From positions 1-44,369 of the forward strand of contig CADCTF010000130.1 of assembly GCA_902805655.1 (NCBI GenBank): 44,369 nt of DNA, read 5' to 3'. The stretch is from an uncultured Acidimicrobiales bacterium (GTDB taxonomy: Bacteria > Actinomycetota > Acidimicrobiia > Acidimicrobiales > CADCTF01). Position 1 is the first letter of the stretch, and the number at the start of each line of letters is the position of its first letter. Both the position numbers and the translations under genes were made by a program. The notes beneath the pieces were generated by a model, which searched no databases, was not told where the DNA came from, and saw only the letters and a program-made list of their open reading frames with translations. This document shows, one piece after another, positions 1 through 7,490 of this stretch.

Positions 1-352
1 CTGTTAGCGTGGTCGGACCCCGTCGAGCTGCCGGACTTGGACGGCGTCGTGGCCGGCGTCGGCGGGCAGCACCAGGATCCAGGGGACGGACTTGCCGGCT
101 CAGGTGTACGTGTCGGGCGTCGTTGCTCTCGACGGCCCCCAGCTCGCCAGACTCCTGGATCTTCCGGATGGCTGGGTGCACGCACGGTCGACGGTGCTGC
201 ACGAGCTCGGCCACCTGGTCGGTCTCGCCCACGTCGCAGACCCGAGTCAGCTGATGTACGAAGATATGAGATCCGAGGTGACGAGCTTCCAGGGCGGGGA
301 TATCGCCGGGCTGGCCAGACTCGGCTCGGGATACTGCTTCGAGCGCCTGTAG
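1..352 (+). pseudogene. Matrixin-type zinc metalloprotease, C-terminal part, frameshifted (5' end outside window)
   Basis: The last 86 codons carry the metzincin zinc motif HELGHLVGLAH at about 214-246, with the catalytic Glu after the first His, followed by an LMYED stretch that resembles the Met-turn region. This part is in frame 2. The preceding protein-like sequence (LAWSDPVELPDLDGVVAGVG) is in frame 1 from base 1 to about 85. Removing one G from the GGGG run at 82-85 joins the two frames into one plausible product. A TTG at 92 could start the short fragment, but it would lack the front of the fold. Either the gene is broken or there is an assembly error in the homopolymer. Family members are usually secreted; the signal region is not in the window. 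Confidence 0.7.
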
Positions 353-390
353 GCGCCCATCCGGCTGACTCTCCGCGGGTCGAGCTCACG

Positions 391-404
391 TATCGTCGCC
401 GGCC
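391..404 (+). promoter_or_regulatory. Candidate leaderless promoter -10 for tenA cassette
   Basis: TATCGT at 391-396 fits the actinobacterial -10 pattern TANNNT and ends 8 nt before the ATG at 405. There is no Shine-Dalgarno sequence. A leaderless transcript would begin at or just before the start codon. No good -35 is visible. Confidence 0.4.
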
Positions 405-1046
405 ATGAAGGCGGCGGACCTGTTCGAAGCCAACCGGGGCATCGCTGAAGCATGTCGGGACCATCCCTTCGTGCAGGGCATCGCCAGCGGCCGGCTCGAC
501 CCGGCCGCCTTCTGCTTCTACGTCGGCCAAGACGCTGCCTTCCTCGACGCGTTCGTGCGGGCCTATGCCCTCGGTGTGGCCAAGGCGCCCGACCGGGAGA
601 CGCTCGCCGCGTTCAAGGCTCTACTGGATGGCGGCTTCGTCGAGCTCGAACTGCACCAGGGCTACGCCGGACGATGGGGCGTCGACCTGGCGCCCGAGCC
701 CGAACCCGCCACCACCGCCTACACCGACTTCCTCCTCCGGGTGGCTGCCCTCGAGCCCGTCGCCCACCTCTGCGCAGCAATGACCCCGTGCATGCGGCTG
801 TACGCCTGGCTCGGCACCGAGCTGCTGCCTGTCGCCGCGCCGGACAGCCCGTACCGGGAGTGGGTGGAGACCTACGCCTCCCCGGAGTTCCAGCAGCTCG
901 CCGTCGTGCTGGAGGGACTGCTCGACCGGCTCGGCGGTGATCCGGACACCGTGGCCGCGCACTATCGCCGGGCCATGCAGCTGGAGCTCGCCTTCTTCGA
1001 CAGTGCAGCTGCGACGGGCGGCACCACTACGGGCGAGCACGCGTGA
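405..1046 (+). CDS. tenA: TenA-family thiaminase II (TenA_C type, catalytic Cys)
   Basis: 213 residues, all-helical TenA/THI-4 fold by motif. The N-terminal HPFVQGIASG segment (20-29) and YVGQD (39-43, Asp43) match the substrate-binding front of TenA. The MTPCMRLY stretch places Cys129 where the TenA nucleophile sits, and ELAFFD near 194-199 provides the conserved C-terminal Glu. TenA_C enzymes hydrolyse aminopyrimidine derivatives of degraded thiamine to the HMP pyrimidine for re-use. The gene overlaps the next tenA by GTGA (1043-1046), so the two are probably translated together. Start ATG 405 leaves a normal N-terminus. Family assignment is firm; substrate is inferred. Confidence 0.88.
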   Translation: MKAADLFEANRGIAEACRDHPFVQGIASGRLDPAAFCFYVGQDAAFLDAFVRAYALGVAKAPDRETLAAFKALLDGGFVELELHQGYAGRWGVDLAPEPEPATTAYTDFLLRVAALEPVAHLCAAMTPCMRLYAWLGTELLPVAAPDSPYREWVETYASPEFQQLAVVLEGLLDRLGGDPDTVAAHYRRAMQLELAFFDSAAATGGTTTGEHA

Positions 1047-1660
1047 CGGCCGTCCGGGAGCTGGCCAACCGCAACGTTGACCAATGGCATGCCGCCACTC
1101 ACCACCCGTTCCTCGACGGCGCCCGCACCGGGTCGCTGCCGGCCGAGGCGTTCGACCGGTGGCTGGAGCAGGATCGGCTCTTCGTCGAGGTCTTGGCGCG
1201 CGCCTGGGGTCTCCTGATGGCGAAGGCACCCGCTGAGGATCTCCAACTGCTGGCGGACGGCATCAGTGCCTTCGTGGCCGAGATGGCGTGGTTCGTGGAG
1301 CTCGGCGCAAAGCGAGGCCTGGTGATCCCGGCCGTGCCACTGCCGGCTGCCGTCGACTACCACGCCCACCTCGTTGCGATGGCTCAGGAGCCATATGCAA
1401 TGGGCCTGTCCGCCATGTGGGCCGTCGAGGCGGCCTACCTGGATGCGTGGCGGTCGGCCCTCCCCGGCGCAGCGAACTTCCGCCCGTTCGTCGAGCACTG
1501 GACCGACCAGGGTTTCGCCAGCTTCGTCGAGCGCCTCGAAGCAGCGGCAGATAGGGCCCTCGCCGAAGCGTCCCCGGCCGAGGTAGAGGCCGCGGCCCGT
1601 GCGGTGGCGGAAACGGCCGAGCACGAGGCCGCCTTCTGGGACATGACCTGGTCGGGCTGA
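1043..1660 (+). CDS. TenA-like protein of the TenA_E type (Glu replaces the catalytic Cys)
   Basis: 205 residues with the same TenA architecture as its upstream neighbour: HPFLDGARTG (21-30), LEQDRLF (41-47, Asp44), and EHEAAFWDM near the C-terminus. At the position of the TenA nucleophile it has WAVEAAYLD, with Glu129 instead of Cys, the hallmark of the TenA_E subgroup. Plant and archaeal TenA_E proteins act on formylamino- and aminopyrimidine breakdown products of thiamine. Starts at GTG 1043 inside the stop of the preceding gene. A TenA_C/TenA_E tandem suggests two consecutive salvage steps; the division of labour is inference. Confidence 0.82.
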   Translation: MTAVRELANRNVDQWHAATHHPFLDGARTGSLPAEAFDRWLEQDRLFVEVLARAWGLLMAKAPAEDLQLLADGISAFVAEMAWFVELGAKRGLVIPAVPLPAAVDYHAHLVAMAQEPYAMGLSAMWAVEAAYLDAWRSALPGAANFRPFVEHWTDQGFASFVERLEAAADRALAEASPAEVEAAARAVAETAEHEAAFWDMTWSG

Positions 1661-1668
1661 ACCCGCCG

Positions 1669-2235
1669 ATGCCAGAACCGGCGCTCGTGCTCGTGCGCCA
1701 CGCCGAGGTGCGCGCCGACGCAGCACCGCCGGCGGATCAGTGGCCGCTCACCGACGACGGACGGACAGCGGCCCGTGCGCTGGGGGAGACGATCAGGACG
1801 GCACACCCCTCCGTTCGCAACATCACCGCCAGCAGCGAGGTGAAGGCGGTGGAGACCGCGAGCGAGCTGGCGGAGGCTTTGGGGGCGACCGGTCCGAGGC
1901 CTGACGTCGAGGTCGACCATCGGCTCCGAGAGGTCGCTCGCCCCTGGACCGATGACCACACGGCTTACAAGCCCCTGGTCGCCCGCTACCTGACCGGCGA
2001 GGAGCCAAGCGGTTGGGAGCCCCGAGATGCAGTCGCCAAGCGGTTCTCCGCCGCCATCGACGACCTGACTGAGCGCAGTCCCGCGCTGGCTGTCAGTCAC
2101 GGCATCGCCATGACGGTGTGGCTGGCCTCCGTATTTCCCGACCTCGACCCGATCGGCTTCTGGACAGCGCTCGGCTTCCCCGACGCATGGCTCGTCCACC
2201 GAGACCGAGGAACGCTCGAGCACCTGGCCACCTGA
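1669..2235 (+). CDS. Histidine phosphatase superfamily (phosphoglycerate mutase-like) protein
   Basis: 188 residues. LVRHAE at 8-13 is the RHG-type phosphohistidine motif (His11). SSEVKAVETAS matches the conserved second block, and AVSHGIAM carries the second catalytic His. It starts 8 bp after the TenA_E stop, so it is likely in the same operon. The context suggests a small-molecule phosphatase linked to thiamine or HMP phosphates, but the superfamily is broad and the substrate cannot be read from sequence. Confidence 0.8.
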   Translation: MPEPALVLVRHAEVRADAAPPADQWPLTDDGRTAARALGETIRTAHPSVRNITASSEVKAVETASELAEALGATGPRPDVEVDHRLREVARPWTDDHTAYKPLVARYLTGEEPSGWEPRDAVAKRFSAAIDDLTERSPALAVSHGIAMTVWLASVFPDLDPIGFWTALGFPDAWLVHRDRGTLEHLAT

Positions 2236-2288
2236 GGCCGTGGCCCCGGCATGTACGGTGCCCGCCAACCAACGCACCGGGGGGAACG

Positions 2289-3179
2289 ATGGGCCGCAGT
2301 GAGACTCTGATCGACGAGAGGACGAATAGGAAGTGCTACCTGCACTTCCCGGACGATCTCGGGCCCGACGAACCGGTCACCTTCGTCCTCAGCCTGCACG
2401 GCGGCGGGTCGGTGGGGGCGTGGCAGCGGTCGTACTTCCCGGCCGTCGACTACGTGGACAAGTACCGCCTGGTGATCGCCATCCCGTCGGCCAAGACGAC
2501 CGAGCCGTCGCGTCGGTGGGTGAGCGAGGCCGACGACGACCACCTGCGGAACATCGTGGAGATGGTGTTCGAGCGCTTCGGCACGAAGAACATCCGGGCC
2601 TTCTGGCTGGCGGGGCACTCGCAGGGCGGCATGACGTCCAACCGCCTCCTGGCCACCGACGACTACTTCCAGAGCCGGGTCGACGGCTGGTTGAGCCTGT
2701 CCGGCGGCCGACTCGGTCGGGCCGAGCGGGCGCCGGGCATGGGCGCCCCGATCAAGCCCGGCACCGAAGCACCGGCCCGACCGAGGATCGACCCGGCGCC
2801 GATGCCGGACACCGCCGACTTCTCGTTCATCTACGCCACCGGCGAGCACGAGATCGTCGCCCTGCCGGAGACGTCGCCGTGGGCCGACAAGTACGGCGCC
2901 GGCCCCCGGGAGCGCCGGCCCGACGTGGTCGACGACGAGCCCGGCCAGATCTACGACACCGGCCGCCAGGCGTATTCGACGCCCGGCTGGGGGCTCCTGC
3001 CCCGACCCGGCACGGCTGAGGTCTACGTCTACCCGAACGCTCGGGACGGCCGGGTGATCGCCGACGTGGTGCGCATCGACAAGGGGCACACCGAAGGCCT
3101 CGAGCCCCACATCACCGAAGAGCTGATCAAGCTGATCGTGTCCGCTCCCGGCGGCAAGGTGCAGGCCCTTCCGTCCTAG
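2289..3179 (+). CDS. Alpha/beta hydrolase (PHB-depolymerase/esterase-like)
   Basis: 296 residues from ATG 2289, preceded by a strong GGGGGGAA Shine-Dalgarno. The open frame extends further upstream to 2118, but that part lies over the preceding gene. LHGGG at 36-40 is the oxyanion-hole loop; GHSQGG at 109-114 is the nucleophile elbow (Ser111). The C-terminal IDKGHTEG segment probably supplies the catalytic His. No signal peptide, so cytoplasmic. The organisation resembles poly(3-hydroxybutyrate) depolymerase/feruloyl esterase-like hydrolases; substrate unknown. Its 3' end overlaps the convergent cupin gene by 4 bp. Confidence 0.78.
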   Translation: MGRSETLIDERTNRKCYLHFPDDLGPDEPVTFVLSLHGGGSVGAWQRSYFPAVDYVDKYRLVIAIPSAKTTEPSRRWVSEADDDHLRNIVEMVFERFGTKNIRAFWLAGHSQGGMTSNRLLATDDYFQSRVDGWLSLSGGRLGRAERAPGMGAPIKPGTEAPARPRIDPAPMPDTADFSFIYATGEHEIVALPETSPWADKYGAGPRERRPDVVDDEPGQIYDTGRQAYSTPGWGLLPRPGTAEVYVYPNARDGRVIADVVRIDKGHTEGLEPHITEELIKLIVSAPGGKVQALPS

Positions 3180-3577
3180 AGGGAGTGCCCAGCCGTGCTG
3201 TCGACGTGGTCGGGCAGGTCGCCGTCGTCGCGGTCGCCGGTGGTCATCGTGCCCGAAGGCTCGAACATGAGGATCGACGCACCGGGCGACGACGGCTTGT
3301 GCTCCACGCCCTTGGGCACGACGAACGTGTCGCCCTGGTGCAGCACCACCGTGGTCTCCACGCCATCGCTGTCGCGCAGGGCCACGTCGAACTGGCCGTC
3401 GAGCACCAGGAAGAACTCGTCGGTCGAGTCGTGCACGTGCCACACGTGGTCGCCGGCGGCATGGGCGATGCGCACGTCGTAGTCGTTCATGCGGGCGACG
3501 ACCCGGGGGCTGTAGATCTCGTCGAAGGAGGCGAGCGCTTCAGTCAGGTTCACGGGAGCGTTGGTCATGGCCGTCAT
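3176..3577 (-). CDS. Cupin-domain protein
   Basis: 133 residues forming a single small cupin. HVWHVHDSTDEFFLVLDG is cupin motif 1 (the two His and Glu are metal ligands) and GDTFVVPKGVEHKP is motif 2 (second-motif His). The start ATG at 3577 overlaps the stop of the MFS gene as ATGA, so translational coupling to the transporter is likely. The tail after the cupin is acidic and probably disordered. Metal-binding sugar, auxin-like or quorum-type substrates all occur in this fold, so no function is assigned. Confidence 0.8.
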   Translation of the reverse strand: MTAMTNAPVNLTEALASFDEIYSPRVVARMNDYDVRIAHAAGDHVWHVHDSTDEFFLVLDGQFDVALRDSDGVETTVVLHQGDTFVVPKGVEHKPSSPGASILMFEPSGTMTTGDRDDGDLPDHVDSTAGHSL

Positions 3578-4809
3578 CCTCGCGTCCCGGTCGAGCTCGG
3601 GGGACGGTGTAGGAGCGCGACCGCCCCCAGCGCCTGGGCGGCGGCGCCGAGAGCCAGGGGCACCCGCAAGCCGGCCGGCCCGCCGAGCGCGCCGGCGACC
3701 AGAGCACCGGCCACCGTCGCCAGCAGGCCGGCCACCCGGATGGCGGCATCGACCCGACCCAGCATGCGGTCGGGGACGATGGCCTGGCGCACGCTCTCCG
3801 AGGTGATCTCGTAGACGGTGGCGAAGCCATCACCGAGCAGCTGCTGGGCGATAAGCAGGACGGCCGCCACCGCCACGGGACCCCGGGCCAGCGGCAGTGC
3901 GGCCGAGGCCACTGCGGTGAGGGCCATGCCCAGCACCATGGCCCGCCTCGTGCCCAGCGCGGTGGTGAGCCGCCGGGTCAGAAGAGCGCCGACGAACGAC
4001 GACACCCCGCCGACGGCGAAGATCGCCCCCATGGCGGCGGGCGGGAAGTCGAGGTCACGGGCGACGAAGAGGAGGATGACGGCGCCGATGCTGCCGTAGG
4101 CGAAGTCCCGAGCCACCAAGCTGGCGGCGATGGCCCGCAGCGTGGGGTCTCGTACCACGAAGCGAGCTCCGTCCGTCGCTTCCCGGAGCACTCCGACCCG
4201 CTCGGCCGAGGGTGTGGGGGCCGGCTCCGGCGCCCGCACACCGGACAGACCCAGCGCCGACAAGGCGAACGTCCCTGCGTCGACGAGCACGGCCACCGGC
4301 GCGGAGGCCACCTGCACGATCAACCCACCCACGCCGAACGCCGTCGACTCGACGACCGCATCCCCCGCCACCAGGCGGCTGTTGGCCTCCACCAGTCTCC
4401 TCTGCGGCACGACGGAGGGCAGGTAGGCCACCGCAGCCACGTCGAACAGCACATCGAGCACCCCGGTGAGCAGCGCCGCGAGGTAGAGGTGGGTGAACGC
4501 GAGCCGGTCGGTCATCGCCGCCGCGAACACCGAGAGAAGGGCAACCGCCCGGGAGGCGTCGGCTGCGATCATCAGGGGACGGCGTCGGAGGCGGTCGACC
4601 CACACACCGGTGACCAGGCCCGACAGGGACCCTGACGCCACGGAGGCGACGGTGAGCGTGGCCATCTGCGCGGCTGACGCGTCGAGGAAGAAGAGGGCGG
4701 TGTAGGGGAGCGCGCCGAGGAGCGACCCGAACTGCGAAACCGTGCGGGCCAACCACAGGCGCCGGAAGTCGCGGTGCCGCCAGAGCCCCTCGTCGCCCGC
4801 CCGCACCAC
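3574..4809 (-). CDS. MFS transporter (EntS/TetV-like efflux subgroup)
   Basis: 411 residues from GTG 4809, about twelve hydrophobic segments. The N-terminal FRRLWLARTVSQFGS pattern is typical of the MFS_3/EntS-like group, and VWVDRLRRRPLM (near 70) is the MFS motif A loop between helices 2 and 3. Many members export siderophores or drugs. A -10 TACGGT lies at 4816-4821 on the minus strand, 6 nt before the GTG, suggesting leaderless transcription. It heads a two-gene unit with the cupin downstream. Substrate unknown. Confidence 0.82.
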   Translation of the reverse strand: MVRAGDEGLWRHRDFRRLWLARTVSQFGSLLGALPYTALFFLDASAAQMATLTVASVASGSLSGLVTGVWVDRLRRRPLMIAADASRAVALLSVFAAAMTDRLAFTHLYLAALLTGVLDVLFDVAAVAYLPSVVPQRRLVEANSRLVAGDAVVESTAFGVGGLIVQVASAPVAVLVDAGTFALSALGLSGVRAPEPAPTPSAERVGVLREATDGARFVVRDPTLRAIAASLVARDFAYGSIGAVILLFVARDLDFPPAAMGAIFAVGGVSSFVGALLTRRLTTALGTRRAMVLGMALTAVASAALPLARGPVAVAAVLLIAQQLLGDGFATVYEITSESVRQAIVPDRMLGRVDAAIRVAGLLATVAGALVAGALGGPAGLRVPLALGAAAQALGAVALLHRPPSSTGTRG

Positions 4810-4877
4810 CGGCCGACCGTACGCCAGCCATGCCCGGGTGCGACCGATGGCCGAGAACCGCGGCCTACCGTGTCGGC
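4810..4877. promoter_or_regulatory. Divergent intergenic region with two leaderless-type -10 elements
   Basis: On the minus strand TACGGT (4821 to 4816) sits 6 nt before the MFS GTG start. On the plus strand TACCGT (4866-4871) sits 6 nt before the lipoprotein ATG at 4878. Neither start has a Shine-Dalgarno sequence. Confidence 0.5.
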
Positions 4878-5240
4878 ATGCCTCGCACCACCAAGACCAG
4901 GTCCACGACTCTGGCGGCCGGTCTCCTCATGGCCCTGTTGCTCGGCGCGTGCAGCTCGGCCGAGGACGCCGCTCGCGGTGCGGCCGACGCCGCCGGCCAG
5001 GAGGCGCGCCGGGCCGCTGAGGACGTGGCGACGCAAGCGGTGAAGAGCCGGGTCTGCTCGGCGGCATCCGACGGTCAGGTCAGCGAGGCGGAGGTGTCCG
5101 TCATGCGGACGGCGGTGGCCGGGGCCGAGGGCGCCGGCCTGCCCGCCGAGATCACCGAAGCCGTGCGCGGGGTGGTCGGCGGCACGGGCGATGCGTCCCG
5201 CGACGCGGTGCAGCGGCTGCAGGACGCCTGCGCCCGCTGA
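4878..5240 (+). CDS. Small putative lipoprotein
   Basis: 120 residues. A basic N-terminus and hydrophobic stretch end in the lipobox LLGAC, with Cys near residue 23, so it should be lipid-anchored on the outer face of the membrane. The mature part is Ala-rich, helical and acidic, with two further Cys (one near residue 60, one near the C-terminus) that could form a disulfide. ATG 4878 is preferred over the upstream in-frame start at 4830 because it gives a normal signal peptide and has a leaderless -10 (TACCGT) 6 nt upstream. I do not recognise a domain. Confidence 0.72.
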   Translation: MPRTTKTRSTTLAAGLLMALLLGACSSAEDAARGAADAAGQEARRAAEDVATQAVKSRVCSAASDGQVSEAEVSVMRTAVAGAEGAGLPAEITEAVRGVVGGTGDASRDAVQRLQDACAR

Positions 5241-5243
5241 CCG

Positions 5244-5259
5244 CTCAGCCCTCGCTGAG
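5244..5259. terminator. Short hairpin between convergent genes
   Basis: CTCAGC (5244-5249) and GCTGAG (5254-5259) form a 6-bp stem with a 4-nt loop, at the junction of the convergent lipoprotein and LtrA genes. No U-tract. A weak candidate for a bidirectional terminator. Confidence 0.25.
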
Positions 5260-6423
5260 GTGCGGGTGCTCGATCGAGCGCACCTCCCGCCGGGCGTCGG
5301 CGTAGCGAACCGACTCGAAGGCGAGCAGGGCCCACAGCACCGCAGCGACCATGGCGACAGTGAGGAGCGCGTCCACCTCGTGGGCGAGCGGCAGCAGGGC
5401 CAGCAGGACGAGCGCGGCCACCAACCGTTCCACGCTGAGGGTCTGCAGGCTGCGGAGCCTGAAGGCCACGTGGGCCAGCAGGTACAGGGATGCGCCGCCG
5501 AGCAGCGCAGTCGCGGTCTCCCGGTGCAGAGGGTCGCCGACGTGGGCGAGCGTGCTCTTCATGCCCAGGGCGACGAGCACGATGGCCGCCACCATGGGGA
5601 GGTGCAGGTAGGAGAAGCCGTCGCGGGCCAGCCGGTTCTGGTCCTTCACGCTGTCCATGGCACCGAGCCGCTCGGCGGCGGAGAGCGCGGCAACGTCGAA
5701 GTAGGCCCACCACAGGGCGCAGGCCACGGCGATGCCCAGCACTGCGGCAGCGATGACCCCGCCATCGAGCCCGGCCTCAGCGCCGACACCGATGGCCACG
5801 ATCGACTCGCCGAGGGCGACGATGATGATGAGGCCGTGGCGCTCGGCGAAGTGCCCGGGGACGAGGCGCCAGCCGCTCGCGTCGATGACCAGCGTGCCGC
5901 CCATGTCGAACAGCAGCGCGGCGGCCCAGAGAGCCAGCCGGGCGTCGCCATCCAGCACCGCGCCGGCCAGGAGCACGGCTGTCCCGATCGCCGTGCTCAC
6001 CGCCAGCCCGAGGACGGAGTGGCGCAGCCCCGCGTCGTCCCGGCTGGCCAGCACGAACAGGAGGATGTGGGCCAAGCGGACGCTCGCGTAAGCCGCGACG
6101 AAGATCACGCCGTGCTCGTCGAAGGCATGGGGAACGGCGAGTGACGTGACCAGCAGGGCCGCCATGGCGCCGAAGACCACCAGGCGCACGCCGCCCTCCT
6201 CGGGGTCGACGACGCTCGTCAGCCAGGCGTAGCCGACCCACGACCACCACAGCAGGCCGAGCACCACCAAGCCCCGCCCAATGCCTCCCCAGGTCGGGTC
6301 ACGCGCCATCAGGGCCGTGCACTGGGTGATGGCCAGCACGAACACCAGGTCGAAGAAGAGCTCGAGCGGCCCGACTCGCTCGCCGTGCCGGAGGACCACG
6401 CCACGGTGCCGAGCTCGGGACAT
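5245..6423 (-). CDS. Low temperature requirement A (LtrA) family membrane protein
   Basis: 392 residues from ATG 6423. The open frame continues upstream to 7503, but that part is only the antisense of the EamA gene. The opening PLELFFDLVFVLAITQ is the LtrA family signature, as is the later ERHGLIIIVALGESIVAIG. About ten to twelve hydrophobic segments are present and the length fits the family (about 370-400). LtrA was named from a Listeria low-temperature phenotype; the transport or enzymatic activity is not established. Divergent from the EamA gene with about 40 bp between starts. Confidence 0.87.
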   Translation of the reverse strand: MSRARHRGVVLRHGERVGPLELFFDLVFVLAITQCTALMARDPTWGGIGRGLVVLGLLWWSWVGYAWLTSVVDPEEGGVRLVVFGAMAALLVTSLAVPHAFDEHGVIFVAAYASVRLAHILLFVLASRDDAGLRHSVLGLAVSTAIGTAVLLAGAVLDGDARLALWAAALLFDMGGTLVIDASGWRLVPGHFAERHGLIIIVALGESIVAIGVGAEAGLDGGVIAAAVLGIAVACALWWAYFDVAALSAAERLGAMDSVKDQNRLARDGFSYLHLPMVAAIVLVALGMKSTLAHVGDPLHRETATALLGGASLYLLAHVAFRLRSLQTLSVERLVAALVLLALLPLAHEVDALLTVAMVAAVLWALLAFESVRYADARREVRSIEHPHLSEG

Positions 6424-6465
6424 GGGAAACGGTCTATCCGATCGCTGGGGTGGGAGGATGCCCCG

Positions 6466-7419
6466 GTGACGGCGAGCGCCCAACGGGCAGGTGCGAGCCC
6501 GGCTGGAGGCGCAGTTCGCCCGGGCGACCTCGCCCTCATGGCCGTCGGCGTGCTGGGTGTGTCGACGTCGGGCCCGCTGATCGCAGCCACCGTGGCGCCG
6601 GCACTGGCCATCGCCTTCTGGCGGAACGGGATGGCGAGCGGGGTGCTGGTTCCGTACGCGCTGGCCACGCATCGCCAGGAGCTGCTTCGCCTGCCTCGGC
6701 GGACGGCGATGCTGGCGGTGGGCGCGGGGGCGCTGCTGGCCCTGCACTTCGCCGTGTGGATCCCGAGCCTGCGGTACACCTCGGTTGCCTCGTCCACGGC
6801 GCTCGTGTGCATGCAGGCGGTGTGGGCCACGGTGTTCTCCCGGTTGACCGGCGATGCCGTGTCCGGACGGGCGTGGGTGGGTCTCGCCGTCGCGGTCACC
6901 GGCGTGCTGGTGCTCACCGGCGTCGACGTGTCGTTGTCGGGTGACGCCCTGCTCGGCAACGGGCTGGCCCTGCTCGGAGGCGTGTTCTCCGGCGCGTACG
7001 TGGTGGTGGGCGGGCGCGTGCGGCGCACCATGTCGACCACCGCGTACACGAGCGTCTGCTACGCCGTCTGCGCGCTGCTCCTGCTGGTGGTGTGCCTGGT
7101 GAGCGGGTCGGCGCTCTGGGGCTATGCCGGGTGGGACTGGGCTCGGCTGGTGGTGCTCACCTTGGCGGCTCAGCTGCTCGGGCACTCGCTGTTCAACACG
7201 GTGCTGAGCCGGGTGAGCCCCACGGTCGTGTCGCTGGCGATCCTGCTCGAGGTGCCCGGAGCCGCGCTCCTGGCCGGCCTCTTCCTCGACCAGGTGCCCC
7301 CGCTGGCGGCCGTGCCGGCGCTGGCCATGATCCTTCTCGGCATCGCCCTGGTCATCCGAGCCTCCGGGAGCGCGGTCGCACGGGCCGAGGTGGCGGAGGT
7401 GGCGACCGAGGCGCCCTGA
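6466..7419 (+). CDS. EamA/DMT-family transporter (RhaT/YdcZ-type)
   Basis: 317 residues from GTG 6466, chosen because GGAGG lies 8 nt upstream; the frame is open further upstream but overlaps the divergent ltrA start. Ten predicted hydrophobic segments occur in two EamA halves (about 20-145 and 160-300). ALHFAVWIPSLRYTSVASSTAL is the typical end of the first half, split here by helices 3-4, and the SVCYA/LLEVPGAALL region closes the second. These carriers export amino acids or metabolites. The N-terminal 20 residues are Ala/Gly-rich and likely cytoplasmic. Confidence 0.85.
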   Translation: MTASAQRAGASPAGGAVRPGDLALMAVGVLGVSTSGPLIAATVAPALAIAFWRNGMASGVLVPYALATHRQELLRLPRRTAMLAVGAGALLALHFAVWIPSLRYTSVASSTALVCMQAVWATVFSRLTGDAVSGRAWVGLAVAVTGVLVLTGVDVSLSGDALLGNGLALLGGVFSGAYVVVGGRVRRTMSTTAYTSVCYAVCALLLLVVCLVSGSALWGYAGWDWARLVVLTLAAQLLGHSLFNTVLSRVSPTVVSLAILLEVPGAALLAGLFLDQVPPLAAVPALAMILLGIALVIRASGSAVARAEVAEVATEAP

Positions 7420-7442
7420 TCCCTTCACCGATCGCCGAGCTA

Positions 7443-7490
7443 CGTCAACTTTCGGTTGACGCAGCGCAGGCGTCAACGTACGGTTGACGC
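7443..7490 (+). promoter_or_regulatory. Twin palindromic operators overlapping a leaderless promoter
   Basis: Two 19-bp elements of identical layout, CGTCAAC-N5-GTTGACG, lie at 7443-7461 and 7471-7489, with centres 28 bp apart. The right half of the first contains TTGACG (7456-7461), a -35 match. Exactly 17 bp later comes TACGGT (7479-7484), a -10 match, inside the second palindrome. Six more bases bring the expected start site onto the A of ATG 7491. So each operator covers one core promoter element, an arrangement suited to repression. There is no Shine-Dalgarno sequence. Confidence 0.75.
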
